Assembly: GCA_002482965.1 (NCBI GenBank) | Contig: DLGZ01000047.1 | Coordinates: 86,775-123,605 of the forward strand | DNA: 36,831 nucleotides | Reading direction: 5' to 3' | DNA from: Verrucomicrobiaceae bacterium UBA7681 | GTDB lineage: Bacteria > Verrucomicrobiota > Verrucomicrobiia > Verrucomicrobiales > Verrucomicrobiaceae | Shown: in pieces, positions 8,131 through 16,474 of the stretch | Numbering within the stretch: position 1 is the first letter of the stretch | Layout of the letters: each line of letters starts with the position of its first letter | Position numbers and translations under genes: made by a program | Notes under the pieces: model-generated | Seen by the model: the letters and a program-made list of their open reading frames with translations, nothing else | The model's database searches: none | Told to the model about the DNA's origin: nothing

Positions 8131-9003
8131 TCACTGGGCCTTCTTCTGCTTCTCCCACTCCGCAAGGAAGGCATCCTCCCTGTCCGTCACATAGCGGAGA
8201 TAACCCGCTGGGTCGATGAACGGATTCGTGGCACTCGTGCCGATCAGCGCATGCTTCGCCTCCATCCCGTAGTAGCCGCCATGCGCACCCAGAAACAGAT
8301 CCACCGGCAGCGCCTTCAGCACCCGAAAAGTCTTCTCATAATCCGTCGCGATGCCCGGGTAGTTCTTGTTGCCCACGAGCAGATAGCCGGGGTTCACATT
8401 CGGACTGCCAATGATCACCGCGTTCAGCGGTTTGCCCGCATCCATTACCTTCATCGTCCACGTCGTGCAGCCCGGCGTATGCCCAGGCGTGAGGTGCGCC
8501 ACCAGCACCGCATCGCCGAGTTTGACCTCCTCGCCATCCTTCAATCGGCGATCCACCTTCGCAGCAGGAAACTGCGTGTAGTCCCCTTTCCCCACCCGCG
8601 CCTTCTTCGCACCGCCATTTTCCACCGCATCAGCATCCTGCTCGATCACGAAATACTTGGCCCCCGTCTGCTTCACGATCTCCGCGCTGCCCGCACAGTG
8701 ATCCGAATGCGCATGGCTGATGAGCAGGATGCGGATGTCCTTAAATTTGAAGCCCAGCTTCTCCACACTGGCGCGGATCAGCGGCACAGATTCCTCCAGG
8801 CTGCTGTTGATCAGCACATGCCCCTCCGGCGTCGTGATCAAATAAGAAGCCAGATCACGCGACCCGACATAGTACAAATTACCCGCGATCCGGTGCGGCG
8901 GAAACGGCTCCGTCCAGCTCGACCTGTCCTGGGCATCAGCCAGCCCGCAGGCAAGCAGCAGCAGGATGGAAAAAAGAATTTGAGAGCGAAGGTGGTCAAT
9001 CAT
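8131..9003 (-). CDS. Subclass B3 metallo-beta-lactamase
   Basis: This 290-residue exported enzyme has a signal peptide ending near GLADAQ. It then carries the B3-type beginning WTEPFPPHRIAGNLYYVGSR. All zinc ligands expected for subclass B3 are present: H97-x-H99-x-D101-H102 (LISHAHSDHCAG), H175 (LTPGHTPGCTTW) and H241 (LGAHGGYYGM). Family members hydrolyse penicillins, cephalosporins and carbapenems in the periplasm. Environmental B3 enzymes are common in soil bacteria, and real activity here is not shown. The start overlaps the stop of the upstream aminopeptidase by 8 bp, so the two are co-transcribed. The ATG at 9003 gives a good signal peptide. A lactonase or other MBL-fold hydrolase is the alternative, but the W-x-x-P-F-P-P-H-x-I start favours B3. 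Confidence 0.87.
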   Translation of the reverse strand: MIDHLRSQILFSILLLLACGLADAQDRSSWTEPFPPHRIAGNLYYVGSRDLASYLITTPEGHVLINSSLEESVPLIRASVEKLGFKFKDIRILLISHAHSDHCAGSAEIVKQTGAKYFVIEQDADAVENGGAKKARVGKGDYTQFPAAKVDRRLKDGEEVKLGDAVLVAHLTPGHTPGCTTWTMKVMDAGKPLNAVIIGSPNVNPGYLLVGNKNYPGIATDYEKTFRVLKALPVDLFLGAHGGYYGMEAKHALIGTSATNPFIDPAGYLRYVTDREDAFLAEWEKQKKAQ

Positions 9004-10039
9004 GGCTGGCAGAGGTCCCGAGAATTTTCATGCGCTGCTCGTTGTTCAGCTTCCGCATCGAGGCAACTTCCTGATGAAACGCTTCCAGATCGCCGCCTTT
9101 TTCCTTCAGCAGCCGCTCGAACCCGGGCACCATCGTGTAATAGGTGGCCACGGTGTTGAGTCGCGCATTGTTCCATAACTTCGGCGCATGATTGATGTTG
9201 ATCCGCGCATGGGGGCTTACGGCCCCCGCCTCCTTCAGCATGTCGTCAAAGGCACGCTGCTTGGCCAGCCTCTCCGTTTCCACGCTGCGATAGGTGCGGG
9301 CATAGACAGCCTTAAGTTTCTCGCGCGTGCGCAGCATCAGGTGGACAGAATCACGGCTCTTCTTCAGGTTTGCTTCATACTCGCGCAGCCCACTCAGATT
9401 GTTTTTTGAGCGCATCCAGCGTCTCACCCCCTCCTGCCCGTTCGCGGTCGCAAAGGCTTCATTGAAATCGGTGTCCCCGGGGATGAACACCTTGGCATGC
9501 GTCAGCTCATGAAAGATGAGTTCGGCCAGTTCGCCATCACTGCGATGCAGAAAGGTGTTCAGCACCGGGTCCGCCAGATAGCCAAGCGTCGAATACGCCT
9601 CCACCCCACCCATGAAAACATCATACCCCTTCTTCTTGAGCTGTTCCATTTCCTGTCGGGCATCCTTCTCATCAAAAAAGCCGCGATACTTCAGGCTGCC
9701 GACCAGCGGGTACCACCACTCCTTGCTTTCAGTGGAAAATTCCGGCGCGGCATACACCACCCACACCACGTAGGGCCGCTTCAGGTCGCAGTACTTGCCG
9801 AAACTCTTCGTCGGCAGATGCAGATCGCTGGCGGCAAAGGCACGCAGTTCTTCGATCAACCTCAAGCGCTGCTTGACCCGTTCGGCCACGCTGGGGTCGG
9901 CCAGCGCCTCGGCATTCGGCCGCGATTTGCGCCAGATTTCCGTCTGTCCACTGATCGCCTGGGTGTAAAAATTCACCGTACTGCACGCGCACATCGCGAG
10001 GAGTGGCAGGAACGCGAACCAGTTGCGTGTTTTCGTCAT
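8996..10039 (-). CDS. Putative lipoprotein aminopeptidase (PF10023-type zinc peptidase)
   Basis: This 347-residue protein begins with a lipoprotein-like signal (FLPLLAMCACSTVNFYTQA), with the lipidated Cys probably at residue 19. It has the zinc-peptidase motif H177-E178-L179-T180-H181 (LIFHELTHAKVF) and a downstream Glu in DFNEAFATANGQEG, the probable third ligand. The N-terminal STVNFYTQAISGQ and the LADPVLNTFL segment match a family annotated as predicted aminopeptidases (Pfam Aminopep). It would act at the inner face of the outer membrane or in the periplasm. It is the first gene of a two-gene unit with the beta-lactamase and is divergent from uxaC, with only 41 bp between starts. Substrate is unknown. 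Confidence 0.82.
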   Translation of the reverse strand: MTKTRNWFAFLPLLAMCACSTVNFYTQAISGQTEIWRKSRPNAEALADPSVAERVKQRLRLIEELRAFAASDLHLPTKSFGKYCDLKRPYVVWVVYAAPEFSTESKEWWYPLVGSLKYRGFFDEKDARQEMEQLKKKGYDVFMGGVEAYSTLGYLADPVLNTFLHRSDGELAELIFHELTHAKVFIPGDTDFNEAFATANGQEGVRRWMRSKNNLSGLREYEANLKKSRDSVHLMLRTREKLKAVYARTYRSVETERLAKQRAFDDMLKEAGAVSPHARININHAPKLWNNARLNTVATYYTMVPGFERLLKEKGGDLEAFHQEVASMRKLNNEQRMKILGTSASHD

Positions 10040-10080
10040 CCTGCCAGTGTAAGCAGGTCACCACCAACCGACAAACAGCA

Positions 10081-11487
10081 ATGTCTTTCATCCACGACGA
10101 TTTTCTTCTCTCCACCAAGGCCGCCAGCCATCTGTACCACAGCTTTGCCAAGGACGAGCCGATCCTGGACTACCACAATCACCTGCCGCCGAAGGACATC
10201 GCGGAGAACCGCCAGTTCAAAAACATCTTCGAAATCTGGCTCGAAGGCGACCACTACAAATGGCGCGCCATGCGCTGCAACGGCGTCCCGGAAGAGTTCA
10301 TCACCGGCAAGGCCAGCCCCCGCGACAAATTCCTCGCCTGGGCCAAGACCGTGCCCCAGACACTGCGCAATCCCCTCTACCACTGGACACACCTCGAACT
10401 GAAGCGCTACTTCGGCATCGACACCCTGCTTGATGAAAAATCCGCCCCAGCCATCTGGGAGCAGACCGAGGCCGCCCTGGCCACCCCGGAGATGAGCACC
10501 CGTGGCATCCTGCGCACGCAAAAAGTAAAAGCCCTCTGCACCACGGACGATCCCATCGACGACCTCGCCCATCATCAAAAATGCGCCGCCGACGGCTTTG
10601 AAGTCGGCGTCTATCCCACCTTCCGCCCGGACAAGGCCCTCACCGTCCACCTCCCCGAAGCCTGGAATGCCTGGTGCGACAAACTCAGCGCCGCCAGCGG
10701 CATCGAAGTGAAGAGCTACGCCTCCCTTCTCGACGCCCTCAAACAGCGCCATGATTTCTTCCACAGCGTCGGCGGTCGCCTCAGCGATCACGGCCTGAAC
10801 TACTGCCACTCCAATTTCATCAGCGATGCCGAAGCCGAGCGCATCTTCCAGAAAGCCCGCAGCGGCACCGCCGCCAGCGCGCAGGAGCAGGACCAGTTTG
10901 CCAGCAACATCATGCTCCACATCGGCCGCCTCAATGCCGCCCATGGCTGGACCATGCAGCTCCACCTCGGCCCCGTTCGCAACAACAACAGCCGCCTCGC
11001 CCGTGAGATCGGCGCAGACGTCGGCTGCGACAGCATCGGCGACTGGCCGCAGGCGGAGACGCTCTCCCGCTTCCTCGACCGCCTCGACACCGAGAACGCC
11101 CTGCCCAAGACCGTCCTCTACAACGTCAATCCGAACGCCAACTACGTCTTCGGCACCATGGCCGGCAATTTCGCCGACGGCACCACCCCCGGCAAAGTCC
11201 AGTTCGGCTCCGCCTGGTGGTTCGTCGATCAAAAGGAAGGCATGGAATGGCAGATCAATGCCCTCAGCAATCTCGGCCTCCTCAGCCGCTTCATCGGCAT
11301 GCTCACAGACAGCCGCAGCTTCATGAGCTTCCCCCGCCACGAATACTTCCGCCGCACCCTCTGCAATCTCCTCGGCGCAGACGTCGAAGCCGGCCTCATC
11401 CCCAACGACGACGCCCTCGTCGGCACCATGGTGAAGAACATCTGCTACCCCAATGCCAAGGCGTATCTCGGATTGAAGGTCTCATAA
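10081..11487 (+). CDS. uxaC: Glucuronate isomerase
   Basis: The 468-residue product matches the UxaC family in length (E. coli about 470) and throughout its sequence: FAKDEPILDYHNHLPPKDIA, NPLYHWTHLELKRYFGID, LCTTDDPIDDL, WTMQLHLGPVRNNN, and SLGLLSRFIGMLTDSRS-like C-terminal text. It isomerises D-glucuronate to D-fructuronate, and D-galacturonate to D-tagaturonate, the first step of hexuronate breakdown in the cytoplasm. The ATG at 10081 is chosen because family homology starts at SFIHDDFLLS; the frame is open 26 codons further upstream but overlaps the divergent gene. No other hexuronate genes (uxuA, uxaB, kdgK) are nearby. A hairpin-forming repeat follows 50 bp downstream. Confidence 0.95.
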   Translation: MSFIHDDFLLSTKAASHLYHSFAKDEPILDYHNHLPPKDIAENRQFKNIFEIWLEGDHYKWRAMRCNGVPEEFITGKASPRDKFLAWAKTVPQTLRNPLYHWTHLELKRYFGIDTLLDEKSAPAIWEQTEAALATPEMSTRGILRTQKVKALCTTDDPIDDLAHHQKCAADGFEVGVYPTFRPDKALTVHLPEAWNAWCDKLSAASGIEVKSYASLLDALKQRHDFFHSVGGRLSDHGLNYCHSNFISDAEAERIFQKARSGTAASAQEQDQFASNIMLHIGRLNAAHGWTMQLHLGPVRNNNSRLAREIGADVGCDSIGDWPQAETLSRFLDRLDTENALPKTVLYNVNPNANYVFGTMAGNFADGTTPGKVQFGSAWWFVDQKEGMEWQINALSNLGLLSRFIGMLTDSRSFMSFPRHEYFRRTLCNLLGADVEAGLIPNDDALVGTMVKNICYPNAKAYLGLKVS

Positions 11488-11538
11488 TCCAGCGCGCTAG
11501 AGTTTCTGAAATCATTGCGTAACAGGGCAGCGAGAGCG

Positions 11539-11611
11539 GCCCCCTCTCCCCGCCCCTGTCACACGATAACAGCTCATTTTCTCCTCGGGGGAGAGGGCTG
11601 GGGTGAGGGGA
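11539..11611. repeat. Palindromic intergenic repeat, possible bidirectional terminator
   Basis: CCCTCTCCCC at 11542-11551 pairs perfectly with GGGGAGAGGG at 11588-11597, a 10-bp GC-rich stem with a 36-nt loop, followed by GCTGGGGTGAGGGG. It lies in the 229-bp gap between the converging ends of uxaC and the cold-shock/DUF1294 gene, where it could stop transcription from both sides. This type of CCCTCTCCC/GGGAGAGGG element is widespread as an intergenic repeat in bacteria. There is no T-tract. Confidence 0.5.
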
Positions 11612-11716
11612 CAGCGATGCCCTTCGCAAACAAGATCCTAGATTGCTCCTTCACCCATCCCTTTGACTCAATGCGTTTGCCCCTCGTATTAAGGCCTGAA
11701 GGTGTCCTGATCTCGT

Positions 11717-12367
11717 TCACCGCCTGTATCGGCCGCGTGCTTCGCGGTGATCCTCGAAAAGCGCCTGCTTCAACATCTGGGAATATTTCCAGTGTTGAAG
11801 CGAGTCGAACGCCGCAAACTGATGAATGCAGATGATCAGCCAGAACTCGAACAGATAGCTGGTTTTGGAACACTTATGCCGCAGCCGACGCTGGGCCACC
11901 CAGGCGCCCGGCCAGCCGCCCGCAAGCTCCAGCAGATGCAGGTACGTCTCAGGAGTGCGCCATGCCTCCTTGCGCGCCTTTCGCTTGTCGCTGGCATACG
12001 CCGCATAGGTGATCCATGACAAAACGCACACATAGGCCGCCAGCTTCCAGATCTCCCAGCCCATCTGCTGCCAGGCATAGACGGGCAGCACCAGCAACGC
12101 AGCGAGGACGCACAGCCCCAGCAAACTGACATCCGAAACCTCGCGCACCTGCACGGCATTTTGCGCACACGGACGGCGCTGCGCATCCAGCCCCCAGGTA
12201 AACCGTATCTCCTCCCCCACCCTCGGGACATGGTGGAATCTGGCAAAATCACGCCGATGCAGGAACAACCGTTTTTCGTCGAATTGCAGCCAGCCAAAGC
12301 CCTTGTCGGCATGCCATTCGATCACTCGGGCAGTGTATTCAGGCTTGCGCAATTTGGCAGAAATCAT
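11717..12367 (-). CDS. Cold-shock-like domain fused to a DUF1294 membrane domain
   Basis: The 216-residue protein has an N-terminal OB-fold of cold-shock type, with YTARVIEWHADKGFGWLQFD and RLFLHRRDFARF corresponding to the RNP1 and RNP2 regions. Two hydrophobic helices follow (LLGLCVLAALLVLPVYAW, about residues 83-100, and LAAYVCVLSWITYAAYA, about 109-125). The DUF1294 signature ends the protein: YASDKRKARKEAWRTPE, LLELAGGWPGAWVAQRRLRH, KTSYLFEFWLIICIHQF. This CSD-DUF1294 arrangement is known in proteobacteria and others but has no defined function. A nucleic-acid-binding membrane protein is a reasonable reading. The gene is followed closely upstream by a tiny membrane-protein gene in the same direction (64 bp). 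Confidence 0.82.
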   Translation of the reverse strand: MISAKLRKPEYTARVIEWHADKGFGWLQFDEKRLFLHRRDFARFHHVPRVGEEIRFTWGLDAQRRPCAQNAVQVREVSDVSLLGLCVLAALLVLPVYAWQQMGWEIWKLAAYVCVLSWITYAAYASDKRKARKEAWRTPETYLHLLELAGGWPGAWVAQRRLRHKCSKTSYLFEFWLIICIHQFAAFDSLQHWKYSQMLKQALFEDHREARGRYRR

Positions 12368-12431
12368 TTAGAGAGGGTGGCTATCAGACCCCGCATTCTC
12401 CAAAGGGCAAGCCCCTCCATGTGCAGCCCGC

Positions 12432-12638
12432 CTACTCCTTCCAGCGCATCAGCAGCAGTGTCAAAACCGCGCCGCTGGTCCACAGCAGCCAGCCTTCGGT
12501 AATGAGGTAGGAGCAGCCCAGAATCGCCGCCCCCAGGCTCATTTTGACCACGGATCCCACCGATTTGCCGTACAGCAAGGCTCCAAGCCCGATGGCTCCG
12601 AAGATCAGGGAACCGAAGAAATCTGAGGCGGAAGGCAT
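12432..12638 (-). CDS. Small hydrophobic membrane protein, unknown function
   Basis: The 68-residue frame from the ATG at 12638 reads MPSASDFFGSLIFGAIGLGA and has two apparent hydrophobic helices (about residues 7-23 and 33-63, the latter containing LITEGWLLWTSGAVLTLLL), ending RWKE. A possible start 7 codons upstream (12659) exists. The longer frame to 12854 runs into the uxs start region and is low-quality, so the short version is preferred. It resembles small two-helix membrane proteins often annotated as hypothetical. Its placement directly upstream of the DUF1294 protein suggests co-transcription. I do not recognise the family. Confidence 0.5.
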   Translation of the reverse strand: MPSASDFFGSLIFGAIGLGALLYGKSVGSVVKMSLGAAILGCSYLITEGWLLWTSGAVLTLLLMRWKE

Positions 12639-12733
12639 AGGAATCAAACATCGATTCATTCCCCGCGCTTGCGAGGATTTCCACCGGGCCAGGACTCGGT
12701 ATGGAAAGAATCCGTTGCATCTAAAGCTGGCTT

Positions 12734-12761
12734 TTGACTCTGCTCTCTCAAGGGCGATCAT
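12734..12761 (+). promoter_or_regulatory. Candidate promoter for the UDP-xylose genes
   Basis: TTGACT at 12734-12739 (five of six consensus positions) and GATCAT at 12756-12761 (four of six) are separated by 16 nt. They lie in the 193-bp divergent gap, about 70 nt before the uxs ATG. This is a visual match only. Confidence 0.3.
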
Positions 12762-12831
12762 ACACGCCTGCCGCTGGAAACCACCGCCCGCTAAATTTTC
12801 GCCCTCAAAACCCAACCACGAGCTCACATCC

Positions 12832-13827
<996 letters not shown>

Positions 13828-13850
13828 TTTACCCGATTTTAAAAAACCCT

Positions 13851-15230
13851 ATGAGAATTTGTTGCATCGGCGCTGGCTATGTCGGCGGCCCCACCATGGC
13901 GATGATCGCCGCCAAATGCCCTCACATCCGCGTCGATGTGGTCGATCTCAATGCCGAGCGCATCGCCGCCTGGAACTCCGACGAACTGCCCGTCTATGAG
14001 CCAGGACTTGATGACCTCGTGCGCGGCTCACGTTCGAAAAACCTCTTCTTCTCCACCGAAGTCAAAGCCAGCATCCACGCTGCCGACATCATCTTTGTCA
14101 GCGTGAACACCCCCACCAAGACCTTCGGCGTCGGGGCGCACAAGGCGGCAGATCTCCGATTCGTCGAGGCCGTGGCCCGCACCATCGCCGAAGTGGCAGA
14201 CTCACCCAAAATCATCGTCGAAAAAAGCACCATCCCGGTGCGCACCGCCCAGGCCATTCAGACCATCCTCGCCTCCAGCGAGAAAGGATTAAAACACCAG
14301 GTGCTCTCCAATCCCGAGTTCCTCGCCGAAGGCACCGCCGTCGTTGACCTCACCAGCCCTGACCGCATCCTCATCGGTGGCGAGCAGACCGAAGGCGGAC
14401 TCGCCGCCATTGAGACACTTGTCAGCGTCTACGCCAACTGGGTCCCCCGCGAGCGCATCCTCACCACGAACCTGTGGTCCTCCGAGCTGTCCAAGCTCGT
14501 CGCCAACGCCTTCCTCGCTCAGCGCATCTCCTCCATCAACAGCATCTCCGCTCTTTGCGAAAAGACCGGCGCAGATGTGGATGAAGTCGCACGGGCCATC
14601 GGCTCCGACTCCCGCATCGGGTCTAAATTCCTCAAGTCCTCCGTCGGCTTCGGCGGCTCCTGTTTCCAGAAAGACGTGCTCAATCTCGTCTATCTCTGCG
14701 GCCATTTCGGCCTGCCTGAAGTCGCCGCCTATTGGGATCAGGTGATCATCATGAACGACTGGCAGAAGCATCGCTTCGCCGAGCGCGTCCTCCGCACCCT
14801 CTTCAACACCGTCACTGGCAAGCGCATCGGCGTGCTCGGTTTCGCCTTCAAGAAGGACACCAACGACACCCGCGAATCCGCCGCCATCTACGTCTGCAAG
14901 GATCTCATCGAAGAGCGCGCCATGCTCTCCATCTACGATCCGAAAGTCGGCACCGCTCAGATGCTCAAAGATCTCGCCCTTGAAGGTGATCATCCGAATG
15001 TCGAGTTCGCCACCAGCGCCGCACAGGCCGCCGCCGGTGCACACGCACTGCTGGTGCTCACCGAGTGGGATGAATTCCGCCAGCTCGACTTTGAAGCCAT
15101 CTATGATTCCATGGTGAAACCCGCCTGGATTTTTGATGGCCGCAGCCTGCTGGATCACGCGAAGCTCCGTCAAATCGGCTTCAAAGTGTACAGCATCGGC
15201 AAGCCACTGCCACAAGAGGTGTCGGCATAA
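13851..15230 (+). CDS. ugd: UDP-glucose 6-dehydrogenase (animal-like type)
   Basis: This 459-residue NAD-dependent enzyme oxidises UDP-glucose twice to UDP-glucuronate. The N-terminal MRICCIGAGYVGGPTMAMIA is the nucleotide-binding motif in the form seen in animal and plant enzymes, longer-form than most bacterial Ugd. Catalytic Cys271 sits in GFGGSCFQKDVLNLVYLC. Other conserved blocks are SVNTPTKTFGVGAHKAADL, EKSTIPVRTA, LSNPEFLAEGTAVVDL, SSELSKLVANAFLAQRISSIN and FAFKKDTNDTRESAA. Length matches the eukaryotic class (about 460-490). It is in an apparent operon with uxs (23-bp gap), so the two enzymes run the UDP-glucose to UDP-xylose route. A short hairpin GAGTC-TGCC-GACTC follows the stop at 15231-15244. 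Confidence 0.95.
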   Translation: MRICCIGAGYVGGPTMAMIAAKCPHIRVDVVDLNAERIAAWNSDELPVYEPGLDDLVRGSRSKNLFFSTEVKASIHAADIIFVSVNTPTKTFGVGAHKAADLRFVEAVARTIAEVADSPKIIVEKSTIPVRTAQAIQTILASSEKGLKHQVLSNPEFLAEGTAVVDLTSPDRILIGGEQTEGGLAAIETLVSVYANWVPRERILTTNLWSSELSKLVANAFLAQRISSINSISALCEKTGADVDEVARAIGSDSRIGSKFLKSSVGFGGSCFQKDVLNLVYLCGHFGLPEVAAYWDQVIIMNDWQKHRFAERVLRTLFNTVTGKRIGVLGFAFKKDTNDTRESAAIYVCKDLIEERAMLSIYDPKVGTAQMLKDLALEGDHPNVEFATSAAQAAAGAHALLVLTEWDEFRQLDFEAIYDSMVKPAWIFDGRSLLDHAKLRQIGFKVYSIGKPLPQEVSA

Positions 15231-15424
15231 GAGTCTGCCGACTCACAGATCGTTGCACACGCCCAGGCCAGGCCATCCCTTGCCTGCTCTGGGAAGCGTG
15301 CTGATGCAGCAGCCAGCCCTCCCCTCACAAACAGGACACGCGTTGCAGCAGCGTCTGCCCGCCATCCCGCCGCGTTCAGAGCGTCCCGCTGGCTCCCCCC
15401 CCCCGATGACTTGCCAACGTAGAT

Positions 15425-16102
15425 TTACGCAGCCATGAAGGCCTGAGTGCCACCTGCCAGCAGCCCATGCTCCACGCAGTAGCGGGCAATTTTCGCACCC
15501 GAATCAATGCCCGTCTTCTTCCAGATATTGTGTTTGTGCACAGACACCGTCTTGATGGAAAGGCTGAGATCCAACGAAATGACTTTCAGACTTTTGCCGT
15601 GAGCAAGCTGGAGGAAAATTTCAAATTCACGGGTGCTCAGCAGCGTGTGCAGTTCTTTCCCGCCCACCGGCAGCCTCACCGCATTTTCAGCAAAGGACTG
15701 CGCGACACTGCGTGAGAGGTATTTTTTCCCACGCAGAGCGTAGTTGATGGCGGTGACGATCTCACCCGGGGGCGAATCCTTGGCCACATAGCCACAGGCC
15801 CCGGCCTTCAACGCACGTTCAATCCACATGGCTTGAATGTGCATGCTGACAACGATGCAGGCAGGAGAGGGCATTGCGTTGGCAAAATCCGCCAGCAGCG
15901 TCAAACCAGAGCAGTCAGACATCTCCAAATCAATGAGCACGACATCAAAACTTTGTATGGAGGACTGTTCACGTGCTTTTTCCGCACTGGTTACCACGAT
16001 GATTTCAAAATCTTTATACACCATTTGCAGGTAATGACCCAAGGTCTCTGCGAACATGGCATGATCATCAACGAGCATGATTTTTTTAGTAGTAGGAGCC
16101 AT
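15425..16102 (-). CDS. NarL/LuxR-family response regulator (orphan)
   Basis: The 225-residue protein has an N-terminal receiver domain with acidic pocket D12-D13, phospho-acceptor D58 (FDVVLIDLEMSDCSG) and conserved K108 (GACGYVAKDSPPGE). A linker leads to a LuxR-type helix-turn-helix (about residues 154-200): LSTREFEIFLQLAHGKSLKV and SLSIKTVSVHKHNIWKKTGI. It would bind DNA when phosphorylated. No histidine kinase is encoded in the window, so its partner must be elsewhere. It converges with ugd (194-bp gap, including a run of ten C at 15395-15404). Upstream is an AT-rich 372-bp divergent gap before topB. Target genes are unknown. Confidence 0.88.
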   Translation of the reverse strand: MAPTTKKIMLVDDHAMFAETLGHYLQMVYKDFEIIVVTSAEKAREQSSIQSFDVVLIDLEMSDCSGLTLLADFANAMPSPACIVVSMHIQAMWIERALKAGACGYVAKDSPPGEIVTAINYALRGKKYLSRSVAQSFAENAVRLPVGGKELHTLLSTREFEIFLQLAHGKSLKVISLDLSLSIKTVSVHKHNIWKKTGIDSGAKIARYCVEHGLLAGGTQAFMAA

Positions 16103-16474
16103 TGTGGTTGAGTGGGTTGGTGCTGAAAAGCATTTTATCTGTAAACCAATGCAACTATTACGGCTGCTATGGTATGTATATTCATATAGAAAGTCTCACA
16201 TCACCGCTAAATTATGATTTATATATTTAGCTGCACCCGTGTCTCGTTCTAAGCCAAAGTTTAAATAGAAACACCACCCGGATAAGGGAGGGTTTCATGG
16301 AGCTTTTCAGGCTGAACTCGACGTGAGCGTTGTTTCGTTCTTTCATGAATGGCAGTCTGAACTTGGCTGAACTGCGTAACCCATTTGCGGACTAACGTGC
16401 GCAAATCTTGACATCTGGGGTGAAAGCATGCCCTAAGTAGCCCACTTTTTCCGATACAACCTGTTCATACGCAC
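16103..16474. other. Gene-free 372-bp divergent regulatory gap, AT-rich
   Basis: This region separates the response regulator and topB starts. The part at about 16130-16235 is strikingly AT-rich against the GC-rich genome and contains TATATA-type runs (for example TTATATATTTA near 16218). A perfect TTGACA occurs at 16408-16413, pointing towards topB, but no good -10 box lies 16-18 nt downstream. I see no convincing gene, RNA or operator. Confidence 0.4.

Noticed and set aside
15231..15244. GAGTC-TGCC-GACTC hairpin as a terminator of ugd
   Set aside because: Only a 5-bp stem with no T-tract; too weak to call.
16408..16439. TTGACA-based promoter for topB
   Set aside because: A perfect -35 box is present but there is no acceptable -10 box at 16-18 nt spacing.
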